DNA from: AG2 sp036493735
GTDB lineage: Bacteria > Gemmatimonadota > Gemmatimonadetes > Gemmatimonadales > Gemmatimonadaceae
NCBI GenBank assembly: GCA_036493735.1
Contig: DASXPH010000142.1
Location: 1-64,000 of the forward strand
Length of the DNA: 64,000 nt
Reading direction: 5' to 3'
The notes under the pieces were generated by a model. That model ran no database searches. It was not told where the DNA came from and saw nothing but the letters and a program-made list of their open reading frames with translations. A program made the translations under genes and the position numbers. Within the stretch, counting starts at the first letter, position 1. Each line of letters begins with the position of its first letter. Shown here one piece after another: positions 8,506 through 17,073 of the stretch.

Positions 8506-8869
8506 AAAAAAGCGACAACCAGACGAAATCCTTACACTAGGTCGCTGGCCGTTAGGCAACTCGGGATGCTGGCCAGCGTCGTGAACGTCTCGTCAACCAC
8601 GCGCCGCGACGAGACGGCCGCCGGCCGCGATAGGCTGGCCATTTAACGCATCGATAATCGTTTCGTCACCGACGGCGACGGCTCGACACATTCCCGACGT
8701 CGGTACGCGTGAGGCACATCCGCGTCCCACATCGGTCGTCACACGTCACCATCGGCGTGACGAGATGACACTCTCGCGAGTTTTATCCGCGTCTCATTCA
8801 CGTCCCACGTTGCGAGCCTGACGAGGGCGCGCGTGAGTCTGTTGATAGAACTCTCAACCGGAATCATCG
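8506..8869. other. Gene-free leader region before the SusC-like gene
   Basis: About 360 bases without a convincing gene. One copy of the CGTTAGGC octamer lies at 8550-8557. An imperfect dyad, GTTGATAG-AA-CTCTCAAC, lies at 8841-8858, about 12 bases before the receptor start, and may be a control site. I found no consensus sigma-70 promoter that I would defend. Confidence 0.5.
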
Positions 8870-11800
8870 ATGCCGATCCCCGCGTTCGGTAAGGTCGTCA
8901 CCACTCTCACGGCCGTCGCGATGCTGGCGAGCCACGCGACCCTCGCCCAGGGCCAGCAAGCCACCGTCACCGGACGGGTGACGTCACAGCTATCCAACGA
9001 GCCGCTAGTCGACGCGCGTGTCATCGTCGTCGGAACGAGCCTGTTCACGTCGACGAGCCTCGACGGCCGCTACACGATTCGTAACGTACCGAGCGGATCG
9101 CTCGAGGTGCGCGTTCTCCGCGTCGGATTTCAGGAGCTCAAGAAGCCCGTGACCGTCGTGCCAGGGCAGACGGCGACGCTCGACTTCGCGATGGCGGACG
9201 TGGTCGTTCAGCTCGGTGAGCTCGTCACTACCGCCACCGGCGAACAGCGACGCGTGGAGTTAGGCAACTCCGTGTCGACGGTGAACGCCGGCGCGCTGCC
9301 GACGACGGCACCGATCGCCACCGTCGCTGACCTCATCACGGCGCGCACTCCCGGCGTGCAGGTGCTTCCGGGAAACATGACCGGCACCGGAGCGCGCGTC
9401 CGCATCCGCGGCACGAGCTCGCTGTCGCTCTCGAATGATCCGATCTATGTGATCGACGGCGTACGCATGACGAGCAACACCAACTCGTCGAGCGTCGACG
9501 TCGGCGGCTCCTTCCCCAGTCGCGTGAATGACCTCTCGCCGGAAGAGATCGACAACATCGAGATCGTCAAAGGGCCGTCAGCGGCGACACTGTATGGCAC
9601 CGACGCCGCGAATGGCGTCATCGTCATCACTACCAAGCGTGGCAGGTCCGGCGCGCCGCACTGGAATCTCTTCACCGAGCAGGGGGCCGTCACCGATCGC
9701 AACACGTATCCCACGGCGTACACGCTCTGGGGTCATACACCGGCGAATCCGACCCGCGCCGCCCAGTGCTCCCTCGGCTCGGTCGCCAGCGGTGCCTGCA
9801 TCAAAGACAGCCTCCAGTCGTTCAGCCTGTTCAAGGATGCGAACACGACGCCCGTCGGCACCGGCTATCGCCAGCAGTATGGGGCGAATCTCTCAGGTGG
9901 TACCGAGATCATTCGGTATTTCACATCGGCCGAATGGGAGAACGAGACCGGCGTGCTCAAGATCCCGCGCTTCGACGTCAATCGGCTCAACGCGCAGGGA
10001 GTGGACATTCTCGGTGAGTGGATGCATCCGAACGCGCTGCAGAAGACGAGCGTGCGCGCCAACCTCAACGCCACCGTCTCACCGACGCTCGATCTCGCGC
10101 TCTCCACTGGCTACATCAAGCACGATCAGCGTCTACCGCAGGCCGACAACAACACGACCGGCATCTGGTCGAGCGCGTACGGCGGTCCCGGTACGCCTAA
10201 CAACGGCAACACCTCGCTCGGCTTTCCGAAGATGGGTTATCGGGTGTTCACCCCCGGCGACATCTTCCAGGAGACGGTGACGCAGGGCATCAATCGCTTC
10301 ATCGCAAGCGCCAACGCCAATTGGCGGCCGACGTCGTGGATGCAGAACCGGGCGAACATCGGCACCGACATCACCGATCGCGTCGACACGGATCTCTGCC
10401 GCTTCGACAACTGCTCGGATTTCGGATCGAATCGACTCGGCTTCGCCGTCGACAATCGCACCAACCTGCGCAACTTCACCGTCGACCTTGGCAGCACGTC
10501 GAGCTTCAATCCCCGCGCGTGGCTCAACTCCAAGACGACGTTGGGCGTCCAGTACGTCAACTATCGCTTCGACGAGAACGAGGCCGCGTCGTCGCAATTG
10601 CCGCCGGGCGCACAGACGGTAACCGCCGGCGCGGTTCCCTTCGCCGCCGAGCAAACCAATCTGAGCAAGACGCTGGGTCTCTTCGTCGAGGAAGCGGCCG
10701 CGATTCGCGATCGGCTCTTCCTCACCGCGGCCGTCCGCACGGACCAGAACAGTGCCTTCGGCACGAACTTCCAGCGCGTCTACTATCCCAAGGCGAGTCT
10801 CTCGTACGTCATCTCCGACGAAGACTACTTCCCCAAGTTCAGCTGGCTCGGTCAGCTGCGACTGCGCGCCGCGTACGGCGCCTCCGGCACGCAGCCCGGT
10901 CCCACGGACGCGCTCCGCTTCTTCCTCGCGAGCACGGCCAACGTCGATCGCACCGATTCGCCATCGATCCTCACGAACGCACTCGGCAACGCGGCGCTCA
11001 AGCCCGAGCGCGCCACGGAGTTCGAGAGCGGCTTCGATTCTCGCTTCTTCGGCAGCCGAGTGGATCTCGAGGTCACGTACTACAACAAGCTCACGAAGGA
11101 CGCGCTGATCAATCACGTGCTCGCGCCGTCGACGGGCGCGGGCGTCGATTCACGGTTGGAGAATCTCGGCTCGGTGAAGAATGCCGGCTGGGAGGGGCTC
11201 GTGAGCGCGCAGCTGCTCGACCGTCGCAGCCTCGGCATCGACATCACGCTCAACGCCTCGACGAACACCAACAAGCTCGTCACCCTCGGTAGCGGCATCC
11301 CGAACATCGTCGGCTCGCTGATACAACAGCGACCCGGCTACCCGCTCAACGGTTGGTGGCAGCGCAAGTACACGTACCAGGACAAGAACGGCGACGGGCT
11401 CATTCGCTATAGCACCGACCCAACGGTGAGCGAGGTCGTCGTCGCGGACTCGGCGACCTTCCTCGGCTCGTCGATCCCGAAGTACGAAGCGGGGCTCACG
11501 ACCGGTTTCGACTTCTTCAACAAGCAGCTGCGACTCACCTCGCTCATCGATTACAAGGGCGGCTTCCTCGGCGACAACGATACGGAGCGGATACGTTGTC
11601 AGAACCGCAACAACTGCCGCGGGCTGAGCGATCCGAGCGCGCCGCTGTGGGAGAAGGCGCGGGTCGTCGCGCTGCGCGACACACCAGCGCGCACACAGGC
11701 GGGCTTCATCGAGGATGCGTCGTTCCTCCGCTTCCGTGAGCTCGCACTCACGTACACGATGCCGCAATCGTTCGCGCGCCGCTTCCTCAGGGGCCAGAGC

Positions 11801-11956
11801 AGCACGCTCACTCTTGCCGGCCGCAATCTCGGAAAGATCACGAACTATTCGGGGATCGATCCGGAATCGAACTACGGCCAGAACGACGTCCAGAACGATT
11901 TCCAGACAGCGCCCCCATCGACGTATTTCATTCTCCGACTCAACGTTGGCTACTGA
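8870..11956 (+). CDS. SusC/RagA-type TonB-linked outer-membrane receptor
   Basis: A 1028-residue outer-membrane protein. The signal peptide ends near HATLAQGQQ. Residues about 30-105 form a carboxypeptidase-regulatory-like domain (ATVTGRVTSQLSNEPLVDAR and STSLDGRYTIRNVPSGSLEV). The TonB plug covers about 130-240, with ADLITARTPGVQVLPG, IRGTSSLSLSNDPIYVIDG and IEIVKGPSAATLYGTDAANG, the standard SusC signature. The rest is a 22-strand-type barrel ending in the aromatic terminus FILRLNVGY required for barrel assembly. With the SusD-like gene 20 bases downstream it should form a pedestal-bin transporter for a glycan, peptide or other large nutrient. No glycoside hydrolase lies nearby, so the substrate cannot be inferred. 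Confidence 0.95.
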   Translation: MPIPAFGKVVTTLTAVAMLASHATLAQGQQATVTGRVTSQLSNEPLVDARVIVVGTSLFTSTSLDGRYTIRNVPSGSLEVRVLRVGFQELKKPVTVVPGQTATLDFAMADVVVQLGELVTTATGEQRRVELGNSVSTVNAGALPTTAPIATVADLITARTPGVQVLPGNMTGTGARVRIRGTSSLSLSNDPIYVIDGVRMTSNTNSSSVDVGGSFPSRVNDLSPEEIDNIEIVKGPSAATLYGTDAANGVIVITTKRGRSGAPHWNLFTEQGAVTDRNTYPTAYTLWGHTPANPTRAAQCSLGSVASGACIKDSLQSFSLFKDANTTPVGTGYRQQYGANLSGGTEIIRYFTSAEWENETGVLKIPRFDVNRLNAQGVDILGEWMHPNALQKTSVRANLNATVSPTLDLALSTGYIKHDQRLPQADNNTTGIWSSAYGGPGTPNNGNTSLGFPKMGYRVFTPGDIFQETVTQGINRFIASANANWRPTSWMQNRANIGTDITDRVDTDLCRFDNCSDFGSNRLGFAVDNRTNLRNFTVDLGSTSSFNPRAWLNSKTTLGVQYVNYRFDENEAASSQLPPGAQTVTAGAVPFAAEQTNLSKTLGLFVEEAAAIRDRLFLTAAVRTDQNSAFGTNFQRVYYPKASLSYVISDEDYFPKFSWLGQLRLRAAYGASGTQPGPTDALRFFLASTANVDRTDSPSILTNALGNAALKPERATEFESGFDSRFFGSRVDLEVTYYNKLTKDALINHVLAPSTGAGVDSRLENLGSVKNAGWEGLVSAQLLDRRSLGIDITLNASTNTNKLVTLGSGIPNIVGSLIQQRPGYPLNGWWQRKYTYQDKNGDGLIRYSTDPTVSEVVVADSATFLGSSIPKYEAGLTTGFDFFNKQLRLTSLIDYKGGFLGDNDTERIRCQNRNNCRGLSDPSAPLWEKARVVALRDTPARTQAGFIEDASFLRFRELALTYTMPQSFARRFLRGQSSTLTLAGRNLGKITNYSGIDPESNYGQNDVQNDFQTAPPSTYFILRLNVGY

Positions 11957-11976
11957 GTTATCAACTCATTCAACTC

Positions 11977-13362
11977 ATGTCCAAGACTTCTCTGTCCGTT
12001 GCGATCGCCGCGCTGATGCTGCTGGGCTGCGACAGCGTGAAGAACACGCTCCTGGAGACGCAGCACCCTGACCAGATCGATCCGACAAGCCTCGCTTCGG
12101 CTGCCGGCGCCGAGGCCCTGCGCGTGGGTACGCTCCAGCGCCTGTCGAACACCACCGCGGGCGACGAGAGCGTCTGGCTGCTTGGCGGACTCCTCACCGA
12201 CGAGTGGCGCTCGGGTGACACCTTCAACGAGCGCGATCAGACCGATCAACGCAACATCCAGACTTCCAACGCCAACATCGATACGGCGTACGTCAGCCTG
12301 CACCGCGCACGCAATTCGGCGATGCTGGCGATTCAGTACTTGAAGAAGTACAAGCCGAAACCGCTGTCGAACATCGGGCAGATGTACGTCGTGAAAGGCT
12401 ACGCCGAGCTCGAGTCCGCGGAGGACTTCTGCAATGGGCAGCCGTTCAGCAATTCCACTGGCGACGCGATCGCGTTCGGCAGTCCGGTGTCGGCGGCGGA
12501 GGCATTCGCGATGGCGAGCGCGGACGCCGACTCGGCGCTGGCCAACGTGAGCCTGAGCGACAACGGAGCCAATGGCGCCGACGGGACGATCGTCACCTAC
12601 GGCGCGAAGGTGTTGAAGGCACGCGCGCAGCTCGGTCTCGGCAACTACAGCGCGGCCGCCACGGCGGTGGCCGGCGTGCCAACGGATTTCACCTGGCTCG
12701 CGACGTTCTCGCTCACCGCGGGTGACAACCAGATCTGGGCGCTCAACAACAGCGCCAAGCGCTGGTCGGTTGGCGACAGCACCGACGCGTCGGGTCAAAT
12801 CGCGAATGCGATCCCGTTCGTCTCGTCGAACGATCCGCGCGTGCCATCGGCGCAGGTGGATGGCGCCGGCAATCCGGCGGCGGTGTCGTTCGACACGAAG
12901 ACGCCCTTCTTCGCGCAGCAGATCTGGGGGCGCGACGATCCGGTGGCGATCTTCAGCGGCGTGGACGCGCGGCTCATCGAAGCGGAAGGTTTAGTGAACG
13001 CGAATGACTTCGCCGGCGCGACGGCAATCCTCAACGCACTGCGCGCCGCACCGCCAACGTTAGGCTCGAGCGACGGCGTGGACTTCACCCCCGCGCCGAT
13101 GCCGCCCCTCGCGACGCCGACGACCAAGGATGCGGCGGTGGACCAGCTGTTCCGGGAGAAGGCATTCTGGACGTTCGGCCGCGGCGAGCGGTTAGGCGAC
13201 CTGCGGCGCCTGGTGCGGCAATACCAGCGCGCGCCGGATGCCGTCTTTCCGACGGGGACGTTCTTCAAGGGTGGGAGCTACGGGAGCGACGTCAATCTGC
13301 CGGTTACAGATCCGGAGCTCAACAATCCGAACTTTCATGGGTGTACTGATAGGAAGGCGTAG
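11977..13362 (+). CDS. SusD/RagB-type nutrient-binding lipoprotein
   Basis: The 461-residue product begins with a lipoprotein signal (MSKTSLSVAIAALMLLGCDS; lipobox LLGC). It has the helical TPR-like scaffold of SusD proteins, including TAYVSLHRARNSAMLAIQYL, VKGYAELESAEDFCNGQPF and the late motif RLIEAEGLVNANDFAGATAILNALR, followed by REKAFWTFGRGERLGDLRRL, which is diagnostic of the family's C-terminal region. It acts as the surface lid of the SusC-like barrel encoded just upstream. The 20-base gap has no Shine-Dalgarno sequence; it holds a TGAGTT-ATC-AACTCA dyad that includes the receptor stop codon, so translation may depend on coupling. Confidence 0.93.
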   Translation: MSKTSLSVAIAALMLLGCDSVKNTLLETQHPDQIDPTSLASAAGAEALRVGTLQRLSNTTAGDESVWLLGGLLTDEWRSGDTFNERDQTDQRNIQTSNANIDTAYVSLHRARNSAMLAIQYLKKYKPKPLSNIGQMYVVKGYAELESAEDFCNGQPFSNSTGDAIAFGSPVSAAEAFAMASADADSALANVSLSDNGANGADGTIVTYGAKVLKARAQLGLGNYSAAATAVAGVPTDFTWLATFSLTAGDNQIWALNNSAKRWSVGDSTDASGQIANAIPFVSSNDPRVPSAQVDGAGNPAAVSFDTKTPFFAQQIWGRDDPVAIFSGVDARLIEAEGLVNANDFAGATAILNALRAAPPTLGSSDGVDFTPAPMPPLATPTTKDAAVDQLFREKAFWTFGRGERLGDLRRLVRQYQRAPDAVFPTGTFFKGGSYGSDVNLPVTDPELNNPNFHGCTDRKA

Positions 13363-13387
13363 TCGCGCCAGTGACGGCCCCTCATAA

Positions 13388-13415
13388 TCTTTACCGCGGA
13401 GGGACGCGGTAAAGA
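13388..13415. repeat. Hairpin-forming repeat of the CCGCGGAGG family
   Basis: TCTTTACCGCG and CGCGGTAAAGA are perfect 11-base arms around GAGGGA. The same arm sequence recurs in the composite at 14465-14622, and a related one at 45312-45375. There is no T-run, so this is a repeat hairpin, not a standard terminator, though it follows the SusD-like gene. Confidence 0.7.
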
Positions 13416-13482
13416 AATGCCGACCTACACTCGGCGCCCCCTACGTTCGGAACAGGGTAGCTGTACTTGAAGTCGATTATCT
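13405..13482 (-). pseudogene. Possible relic of the 3' end of a DUF5916 gene
   Basis: Read on the minus strand, this stretch encodes DFKYSYPVPNV. This matches the C-terminus FFKYSYLFRM of the intact DUF5916 gene at 14656-16998. Both are preceded on the plus strand by the same CGCGGTAAAGAA arm of the CCGCGGAGG repeat, then 40-50 diverged bases. The pattern suggests a decayed copy of the 3' flank of that gene. No reading frame continues upstream. Confidence 0.35.
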
Positions 13483-13564
13483 GACCGGCAGCGATTTACA
13501 ATATCCGTAAACGAGCGGCAACAGAATTGCGGCGCTCGCCACGAGATCCTGCCGGAGACGACCA

Positions 13565-14434
13565 ATGCGTGCGTCCGTGCTTTCCCTAGCGCTCCTCGCT
13601 TTCGCAGGGAGCGCCATGTACCCCGTTGCGGCACAACAGCAGCCAGCGACCATACCCACAGACCTCGCGCTTGCTCTCCTCGGGAATAGCGCGAGCGTTT
13701 ACGGCAGTCGCACGCCCAGGATCACTGTTGGGCAAGCCCCGGCGGGCGTGCCGGCGAGCCTTACGGCGGCGGATGGCGGCGTGGTTCTCGGCGGCGTCGA
13801 GTTCCCCGAGCGCGCAACGGTGGTCCTGGCCTTCACGTTACCAGCCACTCAGGTCCTCGCGGCGTACGACAAGCAGCTGTTGGCACGCGGCTGGGCGCCG
13901 CCGCCACCACCAGCTAACGAGAGGGGCGGCTTCGTGTCCGCGGACTTCTCCTTTCCCGGGGGAAATGTCTACTGCGCCGACAGCGGTGTGGCGATGATCT
14001 CGTCCGTGCCTGCGCCCGGAGGCGGGACGTACCTCAGGGTTCAGCACATGCGTAACAAGGATAGGAGTGTCTGCAACCCGCGGCTGTATACGCCGGGCTC
14101 TCGCATGCCGCACCTGGCATTTCCGACACTGCGTTCTCCAGTGGGAATGTCCCAAAGGGGCGGTGGCGGTTGTACCGGATCTGACCGCACGGAGATCTCG
14201 GCGCACCTCGTCGGTGCCGGTGAACCGCTCGATATCCTCACGCATTACGTGAAGCAGCTGGAGAGCGCCGGCTGGAAGGTGGGTACACCAGTCAGTGCCG
14301 ATGGTCTGGCAGTCGCCACCACGAGGACCAAGGACAGCGACGGAGTGGATTGGAGTGGCGCTATGACCGTGACCCGCGTGACGTCAGCCGAGGTGGAGGT
14401 CACCATCCAGATGATGCGTCCGTCCGAGCGGTAA
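13565..14434 (+). CDS. Secreted protein of unknown function
   Basis: A 289-residue product with a clear signal peptide (MRASVLSLALLAFAGSAMYP...VAAQ). The mature protein appears to hold two related halves. Each has a helix followed by G-W, as in VLAAYDKQLLARGWAPP near residue 100 and ILTHYVKQLESAGWKVGTP near residue 225. This is a motif typical of small domains that measure differences between summed values. Four cysteines (YCAD, VCNP, GGCTG and one more) may form disulfides outside the cell. I do not recognise a named family. A gene-free repeat region follows it. Confidence 0.75.
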   Translation: MRASVLSLALLAFAGSAMYPVAAQQQPATIPTDLALALLGNSASVYGSRTPRITVGQAPAGVPASLTAADGGVVLGGVEFPERATVVLAFTLPATQVLAAYDKQLLARGWAPPPPPANERGGFVSADFSFPGGNVYCADSGVAMISSVPAPGGGTYLRVQHMRNKDRSVCNPRLYTPGSRMPHLAFPTLRSPVGMSQRGGGGCTGSDRTEISAHLVGAGEPLDILTHYVKQLESAGWKVGTPVSADGLAVATTRTKDSDGVDWSGAMTVTRVTSAEVEVTIQMMRPSER

Positions 14435-14464
14435 TGAGATCGCGCCACTAAGGGCCTCTCAAGC

Positions 14465-14622
14465 TTTTACCGCGGAGGGCACGGAGTGCACGGAGGGACG
14501 CGAGAGTCATCCCGAGGGATCAAATCGACCGACGGATACGTTGTGTGCCAGGGTAACAGCAGATCCTTCGCTTCGCTCAGGATGACAAAGGCACTCCTCT
14601 GCGTCCCTCCGCGGTAAAGAAT
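14465..14622. repeat. Nested composite of two repeat families between convergent genes
   Basis: The outer arms TTTACCGCGGAGGG (near 14467) and CCCTCCGCGGTAAA (near 14605) belong to the CCGCGGAGG family. Inside them lies an inverted pair of the GATCCCTCG/GGGATGAC family, from GTCATCCCGAGGGATC (from 14506) to AGCAGATCCTTCG...AGGATGAC (to 14586). The whole can fold as one long structure. It fills the gap between a plus-strand and a minus-strand gene and could act as a transcription barrier. Confidence 0.8.
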
Positions 14623-14655
14623 TAGAGAGCGTGACTTGCGCGAGACCGCCCGGTC

Positions 14656-16998
14656 CTACATCCGGAATAGATAACTGTACTTGAAGAAGAAATAGTCCGA
14701 CGTGCGCTGGATCGGCTCGAAGGTGAAGCGACGCGCCGCGTCGGGGAGGCCGGTGCCGGCGTTGCCGTAGCCGACGTACAGCACCGTGCCGGGGCGCGGG
14801 GTGTACGAGAACAGGTAATCGCCGCGCAGCGTCCGCGACCTCGTCGCGAGGGAGGGCGCGCCGGCCACGAGCAGCGGATAATCGGTCCGCGTCTCGTCGC
14901 GCAGATCGTTCGTCTCGTTGAAATCGTACTCTCCGACGACGCGCAGGAAGATCGACCTCGTGAGTTGATACTCGACCTTGAGCCGCGGGATCACGTTGCG
15001 GGCGACGAGCGAATTGTCCGTCCGCCGCCAGAAGTCCTGGTATTGGTACGACCCGTCGAGGCGGACGCGATCGTTAGGCCGCATGCTCAGCGTGAGCGTC
15101 GCGAGATTGATGTTCGCCTGTGCCCACTCGTAGAAGTTCTCATCCTGCCCACCGACGTAGAGCAGCGTGGCGTTGAACATCTTCCACTGCGGTGTCGCCA
15201 ACGTCAGCACATAGTCCCGGTTGAAGATTCGCTGAACGCCGGTAAAAGGCAGCGTATCGCCCGCCGGCGTCAGGATTCGATAATCCGCATACAGCGTCGA
15301 ATCCCATCCGAACGTCTCCCAATACACGCCAAGGCCAACGCTCCAACCGCCGCGAAAGGCGGCGGTGGCACTGGTATGGAACTTCTTATCCTGGGCGTCG
15401 CGACCACTCGTGAAGTGTGAGTACTCCCAGGTGTCGTCATAATTAAGAAGACCAGTGATCGCCTCGAGCGGCGACCCGCGCTTGGCAAACCAGGTGAAGC
15501 GCTGTTCGGCGATGCCGTGCACTATGCCGGCGCGCGCGATGAATCCGCTGCCCGCGACGAAGTCGTCGCTGATGCCGTCGAGCAGAAATCGGAAACCGTA
15601 TTCCTTTCCGTTCCGCAAGAGCGCGCCTGTCCAGAGCGGCGCGTTGCGGACGACGTTCTGCGTCTTGTCGAAGCTTTCCGCGTACTGGAAGATGGCATTG
15701 TACGCCCCACCGAACGCGAGTCGTCCGTCGACGTCGGCAACGCGGTTGTAGTCGCCGCCGAGCAGGCGGTCCGTGTAGGCGACGCCAATTCGCGACTGAT
15801 CGCCGAAGTCGTGCTGAGCGCGCATGACATCGTACACGGCACGCTCGCGCCCATCGGGCGATAACCCTGGGTTATCCGCGGCGGACAGAAAGCCGACCGT
15901 TGTGCCGTTCATCTTGCCCGAGAGCTTGAGCGCCGCGTCGGGCTGCTGGATGTCGCGCGTGTAGATGAGCGTATGCGGAACGGCGAACGCTTCCAGGCCT
16001 TCTATGAAGAAAGGGCGCTTTTCGGGAAAGAAGAGCGCGCGGCGCGGATCGATCACGAACTGTCCGGCATCGGATTCGACTTCCGCGAAATCCGGATGCG
16101 CGGTTCCCGTCATCGTTAGGGTGTTCGTCAGACCCCAGCGCACCGTTCCGCCCAGCTGCGGCGTCTCGGTGCGGTATCCCCAGTTGCCAGTCGTCGACGG
16201 TGCGCCGTTCACGTGCTGCGTCACGACGGGATTGACGTCGAGCACCAGGCCCCGGTCGAGACCACTGAGTCCTTCGATCGTGCCCGACTGCGCGAGGAAC
16301 GACGCATTCGACCGCCTCGCGGGCGCCCAACTGTCCTCGTACCCTGAGTGCTGCGTTTCGCGAACGACGTTCAGGTCCCAAGTCTGCACCGCCGCCGACT
16401 GGTACTTGAGACTCTTGAACGGGATGCGAATCTCGACCTCGTAGCCGTACTCGGTGAGCCGTCCCTTCGACTCGAACACGAAGTCCTGGCTCAGATCCGC
16501 CGACGCGCGCCCGGCGAGAGTCGGCGTCCAGCTGCCGCGCGCGCCGAATCCGTTTTCGACGAGCATACCGTCCATCTGCACGCCGAGTGGGTTCACCGCG
16601 AACACGTACGCCTGCCGCTGGTCGTGAAAGGTTCCGAGCAGCAACTGCACATTGTCGTCAGCCGAGATCTTGTCGCGATCGGCGAGGGTGGCGTGTACCG
16701 CGCCATGCGCTTCGAAGGCGCGAATGCCGACATAGAGTGCGGTCGGTGAATACCAGAGCATCACCTGCGTCGAATCGGCCGCGGGGACGCCGTCCTGCGG
16801 TGAGAATTGTGAGAACCCGGCCAGGATCGCGGCGGAGTGCCACACGGGTTCGTCCAGCGAGCCGTCGATCCGCACCGAGGTCTCGGTTTCGACGCGCGGG
16901 ATGTTGACGTGGATCTGATTTTCACGCCCGAGGTACGTCGCTAGCGGCTTGGGCTCAGCGGCGGCGAGGGCGTGACAGAGAACGAGACAGGCGAGCAT
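14656..16998 (-). CDS. DUF5916 outer-membrane protein with CBM9-like domain
   Basis: A 780-residue protein with a short signal peptide. The N-terminal 200 residues form a CBM9/DOMON-like sandwich: RIDGSLDEPVWHSAAILAGF, ALYVGIRAFEAHG and FAVNPLGVQMDGM. From there on is the DUF5916 barrel, with motifs HPDFAEVESDAGQFVIDPRR and FPEKRPFFIEG near residues 310-340. It ends in the barrel terminus FFKYSYLFRM. DUF5916 proteins are abundant in Bacteroidota and Gemmatimonadota outer membranes; their substrates are unknown. A second family member lies at 27042-29585, and a possible relic of a third at 13405-13482. No gene partner is evident. Confidence 0.88.
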   Translation of the reverse strand: MLACLVLCHALAAAEPKPLATYLGRENQIHVNIPRVETETSVRIDGSLDEPVWHSAAILAGFSQFSPQDGVPAADSTQVMLWYSPTALYVGIRAFEAHGAVHATLADRDKISADDNVQLLLGTFHDQRQAYVFAVNPLGVQMDGMLVENGFGARGSWTPTLAGRASADLSQDFVFESKGRLTEYGYEVEIRIPFKSLKYQSAAVQTWDLNVVRETQHSGYEDSWAPARRSNASFLAQSGTIEGLSGLDRGLVLDVNPVVTQHVNGAPSTTGNWGYRTETPQLGGTVRWGLTNTLTMTGTAHPDFAEVESDAGQFVIDPRRALFFPEKRPFFIEGLEAFAVPHTLIYTRDIQQPDAALKLSGKMNGTTVGFLSAADNPGLSPDGRERAVYDVMRAQHDFGDQSRIGVAYTDRLLGGDYNRVADVDGRLAFGGAYNAIFQYAESFDKTQNVVRNAPLWTGALLRNGKEYGFRFLLDGISDDFVAGSGFIARAGIVHGIAEQRFTWFAKRGSPLEAITGLLNYDDTWEYSHFTSGRDAQDKKFHTSATAAFRGGWSVGLGVYWETFGWDSTLYADYRILTPAGDTLPFTGVQRIFNRDYVLTLATPQWKMFNATLLYVGGQDENFYEWAQANINLATLTLSMRPNDRVRLDGSYQYQDFWRRTDNSLVARNVIPRLKVEYQLTRSIFLRVVGEYDFNETNDLRDETRTDYPLLVAGAPSLATRSRTLRGDYLFSYTPRPGTVLYVGYGNAGTGLPDAARRFTFEPIQRTSDYFFFKYSYLFRM

Positions 16999-17073
16999 GC
17001 AACATGATGGTCGCCACGAGTCGAGCGCGCAAATGTAAGGAACTGGTCTCGTCGGTTGACGGCGGCTTGCGCC

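Noticed and set aside
10133..11116. Long open frame opposite the SusC-like gene (327 codons)
   Set aside because: It is the antisense shadow of the strongly supported receptor gene, with arginine/valine-rich, low-complexity composition and no motif.
8870..13362. SusC/SusD pair considered as a polysaccharide utilisation locus
   Set aside because: No glycoside hydrolase, polysaccharide lyase or sensor of the usual kind flanks it, so the substrate class cannot be claimed.
13388..13415. Hairpin after the SusD-like gene considered as a rho-independent terminator
   Set aside because: No T-run follows on either strand and the arms belong to a dispersed repeat family.
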